DNA of 64,000 nucleotides from Acinetobacter kookii (GTDB lineage Bacteria > Pseudomonadota > Gammaproteobacteria > Pseudomonadales > Moraxellaceae): assembly GCF_900096895.1 (NCBI RefSeq), contig NZ_FMYO01000010.1:1-64000 (forward strand), in the 5' to 3' direction. The notes under the pieces are model-generated. The model had not been told where the DNA came from. It searched no databases and saw nothing but the letters and a program-made list of their open reading frames with translations. Positions 47,571 to 56,378 of the stretch are shown one piece after another (position 1 is the first letter of the stretch; each line of letters starts with the position of its first letter). A program made the position numbers and the translations under genes.

Positions 47571-49031
47571 ATGAGCGAAACTCAATCTGCACATTTACAG
47601 CGTAAGCTGGGTGCACGTCATTTGAATATGATCGCCATTGGTGGTTCTATCGGCACAGGCTTATTCCTGGCTTCTGGTGCAACCATTGCCAATGCAGGTC
47701 CAGGCGGTGCTTTATTGGCTTACTGCCTGATTGGGATCATGATTTATTTCCTGATGACCAGTCTGGGCGAGCTTGCAACACATAACCCGACTTCAGGTGC
47801 CTTCTTTACCTACGGTACAAAATATGTAGAAGGCGGTTTTGGCTTTGCTCTGGGCTGGAACTATTGGTACAACTGGGCCATTACGGTTGCTTTTGAACTG
47901 GTGGCAGTCCAGTTTATTATGAAATTCTGGTTTCCTGATATTCCCGGATTCTACTGGAGTGCCATTTTTCTTAGCGTTATTTTTGCCATTAATTCTCTCT
48001 CCGTAAAAGGCTTTGGTGAAAGTGAGTTTTTATTCTCCTTGGTCAAAGTAATTGCCATTATTGTCTTTATCATTATTGGTATTGCCATGATTGCAAAAAT
48101 CATGCTGACGCCAAATATGGTGACCTTTGCCAACTGGACCAAAGGTGATGCACCTTTTGTTGGTGGTTTGCAGGCCATGATTGGTGTCGCCATGATTGCC
48201 GGATTCTCCTTCCAGGGTACAGAAATGGTGGGGGTTGCTGCGGGTGAATCGAAAGACCCTAAAAAGACCATTCCGGTGGCCATCAAGCAAATTTTCTGGC
48301 GTATTTTATTGTTCTATGTGGTGTGTATTTTCATCATTGGTACTTTGGTAGCCTATGATGATCCACGTCTGTTACAAGCGGCTGCAAGTGAAAATATTGC
48401 CCTTTCACCTTTTACCTTATTGTATGAAAAAGTCGGTTTTGCTTTTGCCGCAGGTTTAATGAATGCCGTAATCTTAACTGCAATTTTGTCTGCAGGTAAC
48501 TCAGGCATGTATTCATCGACCCGTATGCTGTTTGACATGGCTCGCAAAGGCAGTGCACCAAAAATCTTTGGCAAACTGGATGCACGCGGTGTACCCATGA
48601 ATGCACTGTATGCCACCACTGCAATTGCCGCTCTTTGCTTCCTCACGACTTTCATTGGGGAACAACAGGTGTTTAGCTGGTTGCTGAATATGTCAGGCAT
48701 GTGCGGATTCATTGTATGGCTGGGTATTGCCATTTCACACTACCGTTTCCGTAAAGGTTATGTGGCACAGGGTTATAAACTGGAAGATTTAGCGTATAAA
48801 GCCAAATTTTTCCCATTTGCCCCGTGGTTTGCCTTTATTCTTTGTACGATTGTCGTACTTGGACAGAACTATCAGGCCTTTATTACGGGTGATTGGCTCG
48901 GTGTGTTATCTACCTATATCAGTATTCCATTATTTCTGGCAATCTGGCTGGGCTATAAATGGAAAAACAAAACCAAGTTGGTTTCTTATCAAGATATGGA
49001 TGTTAAACCCATGAATCCTGATCAGGACTAA
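47571..49031 (+). CDS. lysP: Amino acid permease, LysP-like
   Basis: 486-aa APC permease. Similarity to E. coli LysP runs along the N-terminal half: LGARHLNMIAIGGSIGTGLF, ASGATIANAGPGGALLAY, LMTSLGELATHNPTSGAFFTYG and GFALGWNYWYNWAIT. About 12 membrane helices. Lysine is the likely substrate. RAAGGAACA-type ribosome site before ATG; terminator follows. Confidence 0.85.
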   Translation: MSETQSAHLQRKLGARHLNMIAIGGSIGTGLFLASGATIANAGPGGALLAYCLIGIMIYFLMTSLGELATHNPTSGAFFTYGTKYVEGGFGFALGWNYWYNWAITVAFELVAVQFIMKFWFPDIPGFYWSAIFLSVIFAINSLSVKGFGESEFLFSLVKVIAIIVFIIIGIAMIAKIMLTPNMVTFANWTKGDAPFVGGLQAMIGVAMIAGFSFQGTEMVGVAAGESKDPKKTIPVAIKQIFWRILLFYVVCIFIIGTLVAYDDPRLLQAAASENIALSPFTLLYEKVGFAFAAGLMNAVILTAILSAGNSGMYSSTRMLFDMARKGSAPKIFGKLDARGVPMNALYATTAIAALCFLTTFIGEQQVFSWLLNMSGMCGFIVWLGIAISHYRFRKGYVAQGYKLEDLAYKAKFFPFAPWFAFILCTIVVLGQNYQAFITGDWLGVLSTYISIPLFLAIWLGYKWKNKTKLVSYQDMDVKPMNPDQD

Positions 49032-49045
49032 ATGCAATATATAAA

Positions 49046-49074
49046 TAAAAAAACAGCCTTTAGGCTGTTTTTTT
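49046..49074. terminator. Bidirectional terminator after lysP
   Basis: AACAGCCT-TT-AGGCTGTT with long A and T runs between the convergent lysP and the hydrolase gene. Confidence 0.85.
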
Positions 49075-49086
49075 ATTTAACTTATA

Positions 49087-49914
49087 TCAATGATGTGCCA
49101 GAAATTCCTTCAAGGCAAAACTGACTTCATTTTTATGGGTGGTACACAACCCGTGCGGTGCTCCCTTAATTTGCTCTTCTACGCCATGCTTTAAAAGTTT
49201 GACGGTTTGCCGACTGCAAATTTCTGGCGGAACAATGTCATCTGCTGTTCCATAAAGCACCAAGGTCGGTACAGTAATCCGGGTTAGATCTTCACGTAAG
49301 TCGGTTTCTGAAAATGCGTGGATACAATCGTAATGCGCCTTGATTGAACCCTGCATGGCAATACGCCAGAAACTCTGTATTACCCCTTCTGAGGTTTTAT
49401 GTAACAGCTTGTCATAGCCATAAAATAATTTAGCAAAATCCAGGTAAAAATCCGCCCTGTTGGCCAGTAAATTGGCGCGCATCTCATCAAACACGTCTGA
49501 ATCTACACCGTCTGGATGATCATCCCGTTTAATCATGAGAGGTGTTACCGCCGCAATAAGCGCAAGTTTAGTGACTTTATGCTGACCATATTTTGCCGTA
49601 TAACGGGTCACGACGGCCCCACCGGTAGAATGTCCGACTAAAGCGAACTCGGTTAACCCAAGATGCTCAATCAGTTGATGCATATCTTGTGCATACTGAT
49701 CAATATTATGCCCAGCCCAAGGCTGACTCGAGCGTCCATGACCCCGTCGGTCGAATGCAATCACCCGATAGCCATGTTCTGCAAGAAATAACATCTGGTC
49801 TTCAAAAGCATCACTGGATAAAGGCCATCCATGAGAAAAGACCACAACCGGTCCCTCTCCCCAATCCTTATAATAAATCGAGGTTCCATCTGTTGTCGTT
49901 AACATCTGCGTCAT
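49087..49914 (-). CDS. Alpha/beta hydrolase (non-haem chloroperoxidase/esterase type)
   Basis: 275-aa hydrolase. The nucleophile elbow ALVGHSTGGAVV (Ser at about 97), the acid in YGTADDIVPPE and the base histidine in GAPHGLCTTH form the triad. The oxyanion segment VVFSHGWPLSSDAFEDQ is typical of the chloroperoxidase-like branch. Substrate unknown; no signal peptide. Single gene. Confidence 0.87.
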   Translation of the reverse strand: MTQMLTTTDGTSIYYKDWGEGPVVVFSHGWPLSSDAFEDQMLFLAEHGYRVIAFDRRGHGRSSQPWAGHNIDQYAQDMHQLIEHLGLTEFALVGHSTGGAVVTRYTAKYGQHKVTKLALIAAVTPLMIKRDDHPDGVDSDVFDEMRANLLANRADFYLDFAKLFYGYDKLLHKTSEGVIQSFWRIAMQGSIKAHYDCIHAFSETDLREDLTRITVPTLVLYGTADDIVPPEICSRQTVKLLKHGVEEQIKGAPHGLCTTHKNEVSFALKEFLAHH

Positions 49915-50008
49915 TTTGTCACCCTCTTTTTATTGTCTATATGGGTGTTTATTAGAACAAGATCAAAATAAAACTGTGTATTAAACAAGTTATGCTTATG
50001 TAGCACAT

Positions 50009-50037
50009 AAAAAAAGCAGCCTTAAGGCTGCTTTTTT
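50009..50037 (-). terminator. Terminator after ompA
   Basis: AAGCAGCC-TTAA-GGCTGCTT with flanking A and T runs, 19 bases past the ompA stop. Confidence 0.9.
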
Positions 50038-50056
50038 AACTCAGTTCAATAATAAA

Positions 50057-51112
50057 TTATTGAGCTGCAGGCGCTTGTTGAGCAGGTTCTGCAACAACTG
50101 TACGGCTACCAGTAATAGTCGCGAATACACGACGGTTCATAGCACGGCCTTCTTTAGTGTTGTTGTCAGCAATCGGTTGATCCCAAGCGAAACCTTGAGT
50201 AGACAAACGAGCTGGATCTACATTGTATTCATTTACAAGTGAAGATTTAACAGAATTAGCACGAGCTAAAGATAAACGTTCGTTCAATGCACGTGGACCA
50301 GTGTTGTCTGTGTGACCTTCGATGCGAGCAGTAGCGTTTGGATATTCAACCAACTTCTCGGCAACTTTAGCGATTTCTGGTTTGTATTGGTCTTTGATGT
50401 TTGATTTGTTTGTATCAAAGAACACACGAAGTTCCATGTTAAGGTCTTCAGTCAACTCTTGTGGAGCTGGTTGAACTGGAGCTACAGGCTCAACTGGAGC
50501 AACTTCTACTACAGGAGCAGCAGGCTTCAAGTGACCGCCAAGAACTACGTTAAGACCAGCTAAAGCTGTATAGTTCCAGAAGTCTTCGTCGATGTTATAA
50601 GTAGCACGAGCTTCAGTACGTAGAGATAAAGCATCATTTAAGCGCCAGAAAGCACCTAGACCAGCGTTACCAAGAGTACCTTCTTCAGCCTCACCACCTG
50701 CAATTGAACCTGTAGCTTCATATTTATAATGACCAGCACCTAACAATACATAAGGTTTGATTTTGCTGTCATAGTTTTTGGTGATCAAATCAGAAGTCGC
50801 ATAGAAGTTACCATTGATTTGAGTTTGTTTATACTCTGCACCTGCAGGTACACCAAGGCCTTCTACATCACCTTTTACTTGGTTGTATTCAGCTTCGAAA
50901 CCTAACCAAGGCGTTAATTCAACACCAAGTGCTGCACCAACGAATAAATCGTCTTGAAGCTCAGGACCATCTGTTAAATGATCTTCGCCATTGTTGTGTT
51001 GAGTATCTTGCCATGTATAACCGACCATTAATGGAGTAACAGTTACGCCAGCGTTTGCAGCAGCTAAAGGTGCAGCAACGAGCATTGCTAAAGCAATACG
51101 ACTCATTTTCAT
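50057..51112 (-). CDS. ompA: Outer-membrane protein OmpA (Omp38-like)
   Basis: 351-aa major outer-membrane protein. Signal peptide [21 protein letters not shown]; an eight-strand barrel (to about 205); a Pro/Val-rich hinge ([17 protein letters not shown]); and the OmpA-like peptidoglycan-binding domain with [39 protein letters not shown] and the diaminopimelate-binding Asp/Arg pattern. Close to Acinetobacter OmpA except in the barrel loops. The start at 51112 follows GGAGG; an upstream in-frame ATG overlaps that site. Confidence 0.95.
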   Translation of the reverse strand: MKMSRIALAMLVAAPLAAANAGVTVTPLMVGYTWQDTQHNNGEDHLTDGPELQDDLFVGAALGVELTPWLGFEAEYNQVKGDVEGLGVPAGAEYKQTQINGNFYATSDLITKNYDSKIKPYVLLGAGHYKYEATGSIAGGEAEEGTLGNAGLGAFWRLNDALSLRTEARATYNIDEDFWNYTALAGLNVVLGGHLKPAAPVVEVAPVEPVAPVQPAPQELTEDLNMELRVFFDTNKSNIKDQYKPEIAKVAEKLVEYPNATARIEGHTDNTGPRALNERLSLARANSVKSSLVNEYNVDPARLSTQGFAWDQPIADNNTKEGRAMNRRVFATITGSRTVVAEPAQQAPAAQ

Positions 51113-51230
51113 GGATTTATCCTCCAGAGATAACAATTGTTGTTCAAGCTCAAGCCTAGAATTTGGCTATTCTGAGATAGGCTTTCTTATACCCCAGTTT
51201 TTTTCTTAATTCTTAAGCTATTCACAGTGA

Positions 51231-51259
51231 ATCATACAAACACTTTATTTTTTTTCCAA
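51231..51259 (-). promoter_or_regulatory. Candidate ompA promoter
   Basis: On the minus strand TTGGAA (51254-51259) and TATGAT (51231-51236) are spaced by 17 bases. This predicts a leader of about 110 bases. The remainder of the 382-base gap to the FimT-like gene is AT-rich, with a TTACAA/TTGTAA dyad at 51302-51319. Confidence 0.5.
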
Positions 51260-51494
51260 GTGCTTGATAATTTTAATCAAGTAAATTATTGACAAAATTA
51301 CTTACAATTTCCGTTGTAATTCGGTAAATTTTTACTCAATTTATTCTTATGAATAGCTTATCGTCACTTGCGAATTATTTTAACAGCTTTGTTATAAAGT
51401 TGAAAAATAAATATCAATCGCAAAAAAACAATTAAAAAACAAAATATTAATAACACACATAATTAAAAAAAAATACATTGCAGGATTACTTTAA

Positions 51495-52016
51495 ATGCTT
51501 TTTCAACAAAAAAATGGGTTCACATTGGTTGAGCTAATCGTTACTTTGGCTATTTTTGCAATTCTGGCCACCATCGCTTTACCTTATTTTCAAGAAATAA
51601 GAGCCAAACAGGAAGTCAACGCCACTACGAATAAACTGATTTCAACAATTCATTTAGCCAAATCTCAAGCCCTTCTCTATCATAGCAATGTGGTGTTGTG
51701 TCCAAGTCAAAATAACTTGAATTGTCAAACAAATCAATGGGCTGCCGGTTTATTGGTTTTTCTCGACAGCAATAAAAATAGACAAATTGATACAGGCGAA
51801 AAAATTATCTATACAGAATCAACCAATTTAAAATACGGGCATTTAGACTGGAGAGGGACATTGAGTGCCCCCAGCCTAACGTTTCAAGCTGAAAATGGCC
51901 TGCCGATAGGTTCAAATGGCAGTTTTTATTATTGTTCAAATGTTTCTGATCATCATCGGAAACTGGTTCTGAGTGCCATGGGGCATATGCGGATAGAAAC
52001 CCTCTCCCTCTGCTAA
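51495..52016 (+). CDS. GspH/FimT family type II/IV pseudopilin
   Basis: 173-aa prepilin-like protein. The cleavage site lies in KNGFTLVELIVTLAIFAILA (short basic leader, G then F, Glu at +5), followed by a hydrophobic helix. The C-terminal GspH-type domain has KSQALLYHSNVVLCPSQNN and WAAGLLVFLDSNKNRQIDTGE. Likely a minor pseudopilin of type IV pili, though no other pilus gene is adjacent. Two to four cysteines may form a disulfide. Confidence 0.85.
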   Translation: MLFQQKNGFTLVELIVTLAIFAILATIALPYFQEIRAKQEVNATTNKLISTIHLAKSQALLYHSNVVLCPSQNNLNCQTNQWAAGLLVFLDSNKNRQIDTGEKIIYTESTNLKYGHLDWRGTLSAPSLTFQAENGLPIGSNGSFYYCSNVSDHHRKLVLSAMGHMRIETLSLC

Positions 52017-52133
52017 AAACTTCTCAGTCTAAAGACATGCTGCCATCCCCTCTTTATTCCGGCTCATTTTTCAATATACTGCTTAAACTTGGAAAAATAA
52101 TTCCTTAAAAAAATCAATCTCGGAGAAAGAACA

Positions 52134-53309
52134 ATGACAGACATCGTAATTGTAAATGGTGCACGTACTGCAATGGGCGGCTTTCAAGGTAGCTTGGCCA
52201 ATGTAACAGCCCCAGAACTTGGCGCAGCATGTATTAAGGAAGCGATTGCACGTGCAGGATTACAAGCAACCGATGTCGAAGAAGTCATTATGGGCTGCGT
52301 ACTCCCTGCTGGCCTGAAGCAGGGACCAGCCCGTCAGGCAATGCGCAAAGCCGGCTTACCTGATTCAACTGGTGCAGTGACTATTAATAAGTTATGTGGT
52401 TCTGGCATGAAAGCGGTGATGCAAGCGGCTGACATGATTAAAGCCGGTTCTGCTGAAATCGTGGTTGCAGGCGGCATGGAATCGATGACCAATGCCCCTT
52501 ATGTATTGCCTAAAGCGCGTAGCGGTTTGCGCATGGGACATGGTGAAATCAAAGACCATATGTTCCTGGATGGTTTAGAAGATGCAGAAACAGGCCGTTT
52601 AATGGGTTCTTTTGCACAAGACATGGCAAATACGCGTGGCTATACGCGCGAACAGATGGATGCCTTTGCGATTCGTTCATTACAACGTGCACAAAACGCG
52701 GTCAATGAAGGTTACTTTGCCGATGAAATCGTCCCAGTCACGGTATCTACCCGTAAAGGCGATGTCGTGATAGATAAAGACGAACAGCCTTTCAATGCCA
52801 ATATTGAAAAAATTCCAACGCTACGTCCTGCATTTGCCAAAGATGGTACGATTACTGCGGCCAATGCCAGCTCGATTTCAGATGGCGCCTCTGCCCTTGT
52901 GCTCACCTCAAGTGAAAATGCCTCAGCTAAGGGCTTAAAACCTCTGGCAAAAATTGTGGCTTATGCTTCTAATTCACAGCATCCCTCAGAATTTACCATT
53001 GCTCCAGTCGGTGCCATTCAGAAAGTTTTAAATAAAACCGGTTGGGATGCTCAAGATGTTGATCTTTGGGAAATTAACGAAGCTTTTGCCATGGTGACCA
53101 TGTGTCCGATGGATGATTTCAAGCTTGATCCGGCTAAAGTCAACATTAACGGCGGTGCGTGTGCACTCGGTCATCCTGTCGGTTCTACCGGTTCGCGCAT
53201 TATCTTGACGCTCATTCATGCCTTAAAACGTACGGGTGGCAAAAAAGGCATTGCGGCACTGTGTATCGGTGGCGGTGAAGCGACTGCTGTGGCGATTGAG
53301 TTGCTTTAA
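52134..53309 (+). CDS. Acetyl-CoA C-acetyltransferase (thiolase)
   Basis: 391-aa thiolase. The nucleophile is in INKLCGSGMKAVM (Cys at about 88), with GGMESMTNAPYVLP, NEAFAMVTM, GGACALGHPVGSTGSR (His) and the second catalytic cysteine in IAALCIGGGEAT. Condenses or cleaves acetoacetyl-CoA. GAGAAAGAAC upstream provides a weak ribosome site. Single gene with tandem hairpins behind it. Confidence 0.9.
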   Translation: MTDIVIVNGARTAMGGFQGSLANVTAPELGAACIKEAIARAGLQATDVEEVIMGCVLPAGLKQGPARQAMRKAGLPDSTGAVTINKLCGSGMKAVMQAADMIKAGSAEIVVAGGMESMTNAPYVLPKARSGLRMGHGEIKDHMFLDGLEDAETGRLMGSFAQDMANTRGYTREQMDAFAIRSLQRAQNAVNEGYFADEIVPVTVSTRKGDVVIDKDEQPFNANIEKIPTLRPAFAKDGTITAANASSISDGASALVLTSSENASAKGLKPLAKIVAYASNSQHPSEFTIAPVGAIQKVLNKTGWDAQDVDLWEINEAFAMVTMCPMDDFKLDPAKVNINGGACALGHPVGSTGSRIILTLIHALKRTGGKKGIAALCIGGGEATAVAIELL

Positions 53310-53330
53310 TCTCCTTGCGAAGCAGTGCTT

Positions 53331-53388
53331 CTCATCTCTCCTCTTTGGGAGAGATGAGAAAAAAATCCCTCGCTTGAGAGATTTTTTA
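53331..53388 (+). terminator. Tandem hairpins after the thiolase gene
   Basis: CTCATCTCTCC pairs with GGGAGAGATGAG (53331-53358). A second stem, AAATCCCTC with GAGAGATTT, ends in TTTTTTAT. The second has the terminator form. Confidence 0.6.
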
Positions 53389-53478
53389 TGCTTACACTTT
53401 TTTATGTTTTCATCATCAAAATTTGAGCTTAAACCTGCTAGATTAGAACCATCAAAATAACAACTACAAAGGCTTTGC

Positions 53479-53928
53479 ATGCAACTTAATCATTATCTTA
53501 ATTTCCAAGGTGAAACCGAAGCAGCATTTAACTTTTATAAATCTGTTTTTGGTGGTGAGTTTTCCAATCTGACCCGTTATGGTGAAATGCCAGCGCAAGA
53601 AGGTGTCACGCTATCTGAAGCGGATAAAAATCTTATTCTGCATGTATCCTTACCGATTAATGCGTTTACAGAATTGATGGGATCTGACACCAATGATCAA
53701 TTCTGTGCGCAAAACAATAGCATTTTCACGCCAGGCAATAATCACTATATTTCAATTAATCTGAATGCCCATGAGCAAGATGAGGCGAAACGCTTATTTG
53801 ATGCTTTATCTGTAAATGGACAAATTGAAATGCCCTTAGAAAAGACCTTCTGGGGTGCACTCTATGGTGCCTTCACCGATCAGTTCGGGATTAAATGGAT
53901 GGTGAATTGCCAGTTAGAAGCCATGTAA
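53479..53928 (+). CDS. VOC family (PhnB/glyoxalase-like) protein
   Basis: 149-aa protein of the vicinal-oxygen-chelate superfamily, PhnB branch: LNHYLNFQGETEAAFNFYKSVFGGEF at the N-terminus, YISINLNAHEQDEAKRLFDAL in the middle and FWGALYGAFTDQFGIKWMVNC at the end. No established substrate. Single gene with a terminator at 53954. Confidence 0.87.
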   Translation: MQLNHYLNFQGETEAAFNFYKSVFGGEFSNLTRYGEMPAQEGVTLSEADKNLILHVSLPINAFTELMGSDTNDQFCAQNNSIFTPGNNHYISINLNAHEQDEAKRLFDALSVNGQIEMPLEKTFWGALYGAFTDQFGIKWMVNCQLEAM

Positions 53929-53953
53929 TCTCGGTTTTTTATTTAAACACGCA

Positions 53954-53983
53954 TAAAAAAAAGCCGGAATCTATCCGGCTTTT
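53954..53983. terminator. Terminator between VOC and DUF934 genes
   Basis: AAAGCCGG-AATCTAT-CCGGCTTT with A and T runs, between convergent stops. Confidence 0.85.
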
Positions 53984-54002
53984 GAACATCAGCTTAAAAC
54001 AA

Positions 54003-54488
54003 TCAAGCACCTGTTTGATAACTTGCTTTTTCAACTGCAGTTGAAGCCTGATATGGATTGGTAAAATCACCCAGACCGGCAGCAGCTTCCTGAATATCTT
54101 TCCCTTCTTTAATCACGAAAGTATCGAAACCAGAACGCTTCATGTAGTTCAACACGTCTTTGAACACATCACCTGTCGCACGCAGTTCGCCCTGGAAACC
54201 TTGACGACGTAACAGTGCAGCGAATGAATAGCCACGACCATCGTTAAAACCTGCAAATTCAATAAAAATTGCATCTAACTGGTCAAGTGGAAATTCATGC
54301 GTTTCAGGAGATGCATCTACAGTGATGTAAAGTGCTTTCTTACCTGAAACCTGGGCAATTTGGTCGAGCTGGTCAACCGTTAAAACCACGTCACCTTGTG
54401 GCAATACGCCATCTTCACCAATCAATTGATAGGTATTGTCTGCAATCGTGCCATCTTTAGAGAGCACTTGTAGTGCGGTATTAAGCAT
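54003..54488 (-). CDS. DUF934 protein, sulfite-reductase partner
   Basis: 161-aa protein of the DUF934 family, usually encoded directly after CysI/nitrite-sulfite reductase genes. Features: PLDQLDAIFIEFAGFNDGRGYSFAALLRRQGFQGELRATGDVFKDVLNYMKRSGFDTF. Start at 54488 (MLNTALQVL), overlapping the cysI stop by eight bases; the longer frame upstream lies within cysI. A helper role in sulfate assimilation is inferred from context. Confidence 0.85.
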   Translation of the reverse strand: MLNTALQVLSKDGTIADNTYQLIGEDGVLPQGDVVLTVDQLDQIAQVSGKKALYITVDASPETHEFPLDQLDAIFIEFAGFNDGRGYSFAALLRRQGFQGELRATGDVFKDVLNYMKRSGFDTFVIKEGKDIQEAAAGLGDFTNPYQASTAVEKASYQTGA

Positions 54489-56124
54489 ATGCACGCTCCT
54501 TGAATGGTTGAATGCCAACACGGCGGTAGGTATCAATAAACTCTTCACCCTCATTACGCAGGTCAAGATAGGTATTTAAAATTTCTTCCACTACATCTGG
54601 AATACGGTCTGCTGCAAATGATGGCCCCAAGATGTCACCAATCGATGCATCATGGTCTGCATTACCACCCAGCGTGATTTGGTAGAATTCAGCACCTTTT
54701 TTGTCAACACCCAAAATACCGATATTACCGACATGGTGGTGACCGCAGGCATTCATACAACCTGAAATGTTCAGGTCAAGCTTACCTAGATTATAAATGG
54801 TATCCAGATCATCAAAACGGCGTGAAATAGCTTCTGAAATCGGAATAGATTTCGCATTGGCAAGCGAACAGAAGTCACCGCCCGGGCAGCAGATGATGTC
54901 AGTCAAGAAACCAATGTGCGCACGTGCCAGGTTATGCTGATCAAGAATCTGCCACAATTCAAACAGGTCTTTTTGCGGCACATCAACCAAGGCCACATTT
55001 TGTTCATGTGTAGTACGGAACTCGCCGAAGGTGTACTTGTCTGCCAGATCGGCAATCAGGTTCATCTCTTCAACCGTCATGTCACCCGGTGCGATACCCG
55101 CACGTTTCAGTGAAATGGTAACAATACGATAACCTTTGACTTTATGCGCATTGGTATTGATATTGAACCACTGCTTGAACTTCGGATGCGCTGCAAACTG
55201 TTCTGTAAAGTCTTCATCAGCATAGTCTTGATAATCAAATGGCGTGAAGTTCTCATCCATTTTCGCCAAGGTGTCTGCATCGATTTTTAAAGTTTTTACG
55301 GTATGCGCAAATTCAGCTTCAACTTTCTCTGCAAACACTTCCGGAGTTAGTGCTTTAACAAGAATTTTGATACGGGCCTTGTATTTGTTGTCACGGCGAC
55401 CATGCAAGTTATAGACACGCAGTACCGCTTCCAAATAGGCAATCAGGTCTTCACGTGGCAGGAAGTCACGGATAAAGCTGCCAATCACCGGAGTACGGCC
55501 CAAGCCACCACCCACTTTGATTTTATAGCCCATCTCGCCTGCTTCATTACGCACGATGTATACACCGATGTCATGAAATGAAGTCGCCGCACGGTCAGTT
55601 TCTTCCAATGCAGAAACTGCAATTTTGAACTTACGTGGCAAGAAGGCAAATTCTGGGTGGAATGTAGACCACTGACGGATCAATTCACAGGTTGGACGTG
55701 GGTCAGCCACTTCACCGGCAACCACACCTGCGTACTGGTCAGTTGTAGTATTACGGATACAGTTGCCAGAAGTCTGGATGGCATGCATTTGTACAGAAGC
55801 CAGTTCTTGCAGCATGTCCGGTACATTTTCTAGTGCAGGCCAGTTAAACTGAATGTTTTGACGTGTTGATACGTGTGCATAACCACGGTCATAGTCTTTA
55901 GCCAATTGCGCAATTTTACGTAATTGTTTTGAATTCATCAGGCCGTAAGGAACCGCAATACGCAACATTGGCGCATAACGTTGTACATAAAGGCCGTTTT
56001 GCAGACGGAGTGGACGATATTCATCTTCCGTCAATTTACCGGCTAAATAACGTTCCGTTTGGTCACGGAATTGTGCAACACGTTCATTGACCAGTTGCTG
56101 GTCAAAATCAGTATATAAATACAT
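54481..56124 (-). CDS. cysI: Nitrite/sulfite reductase, CysI-type
   Basis: 547-aa sirohaem and 4Fe-4S enzyme reducing sulfite to sulfide. Cluster cysteines are in IICCPGGDFCSLAN and NISGCMNACGHHHVGNIG; duplicated ferredoxin-like domains precede them (HVSTRQNIQFNWPALENV, RTTHEQNVALVDV). The form resembles the Pseudomonas CysI group, where the electron donor may be ferredoxin rather than CysJ. No cysJ is adjacent. M1 gives MYLYTDFDQQLVNERV. Confidence 0.9.
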   Translation of the reverse strand: MYLYTDFDQQLVNERVAQFRDQTERYLAGKLTEDEYRPLRLQNGLYVQRYAPMLRIAVPYGLMNSKQLRKIAQLAKDYDRGYAHVSTRQNIQFNWPALENVPDMLQELASVQMHAIQTSGNCIRNTTTDQYAGVVAGEVADPRPTCELIRQWSTFHPEFAFLPRKFKIAVSALEETDRAATSFHDIGVYIVRNEAGEMGYKIKVGGGLGRTPVIGSFIRDFLPREDLIAYLEAVLRVYNLHGRRDNKYKARIKILVKALTPEVFAEKVEAEFAHTVKTLKIDADTLAKMDENFTPFDYQDYADEDFTEQFAAHPKFKQWFNINTNAHKVKGYRIVTISLKRAGIAPGDMTVEEMNLIADLADKYTFGEFRTTHEQNVALVDVPQKDLFELWQILDQHNLARAHIGFLTDIICCPGGDFCSLANAKSIPISEAISRRFDDLDTIYNLGKLDLNISGCMNACGHHHVGNIGILGVDKKGAEFYQITLGGNADHDASIGDILGPSFAADRIPDVVEEILNTYLDLRNEGEEFIDTYRRVGIQPFKERAYA

Positions 56125-56325
56125 GGCGTACAGCTAGTAGTTTCTATTATAACGGTGCACAGCATAACGAGATTTGATCTATCAACAAAATGCGTTTTTT
56201 ACATATTTCATAGCGATTTTATTGATAAGTGTGCCCGACCTGCACAGATATAAAGCCTTTCAGCCTTTTTTAATTCATTTTCAATGATATTGCTTAATTT
56301 ATTTAGTCTTTAGCATTTATTTTCA

Positions 56326-56352
56326 TAAAAAAGCCCGACGAATCGGACTTTT
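56326..56352 (-). terminator. Terminator after gcd
   Basis: AAGCCCGA-CGAA-TCGGACTT with one mismatch and flanking A and T runs, 27 bases beyond the gcd stop. Confidence 0.7.
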
Positions 56353-56378
56353 CAAATTTAACCTAATAAATAGATAGC

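Noticed and set aside
52134-53309. Polyhydroxybutyrate (phaA) role for the first thiolase
   Set aside because: No phaB or phaC nearby; only a general acetyl-CoA acetyltransferase call is supported.
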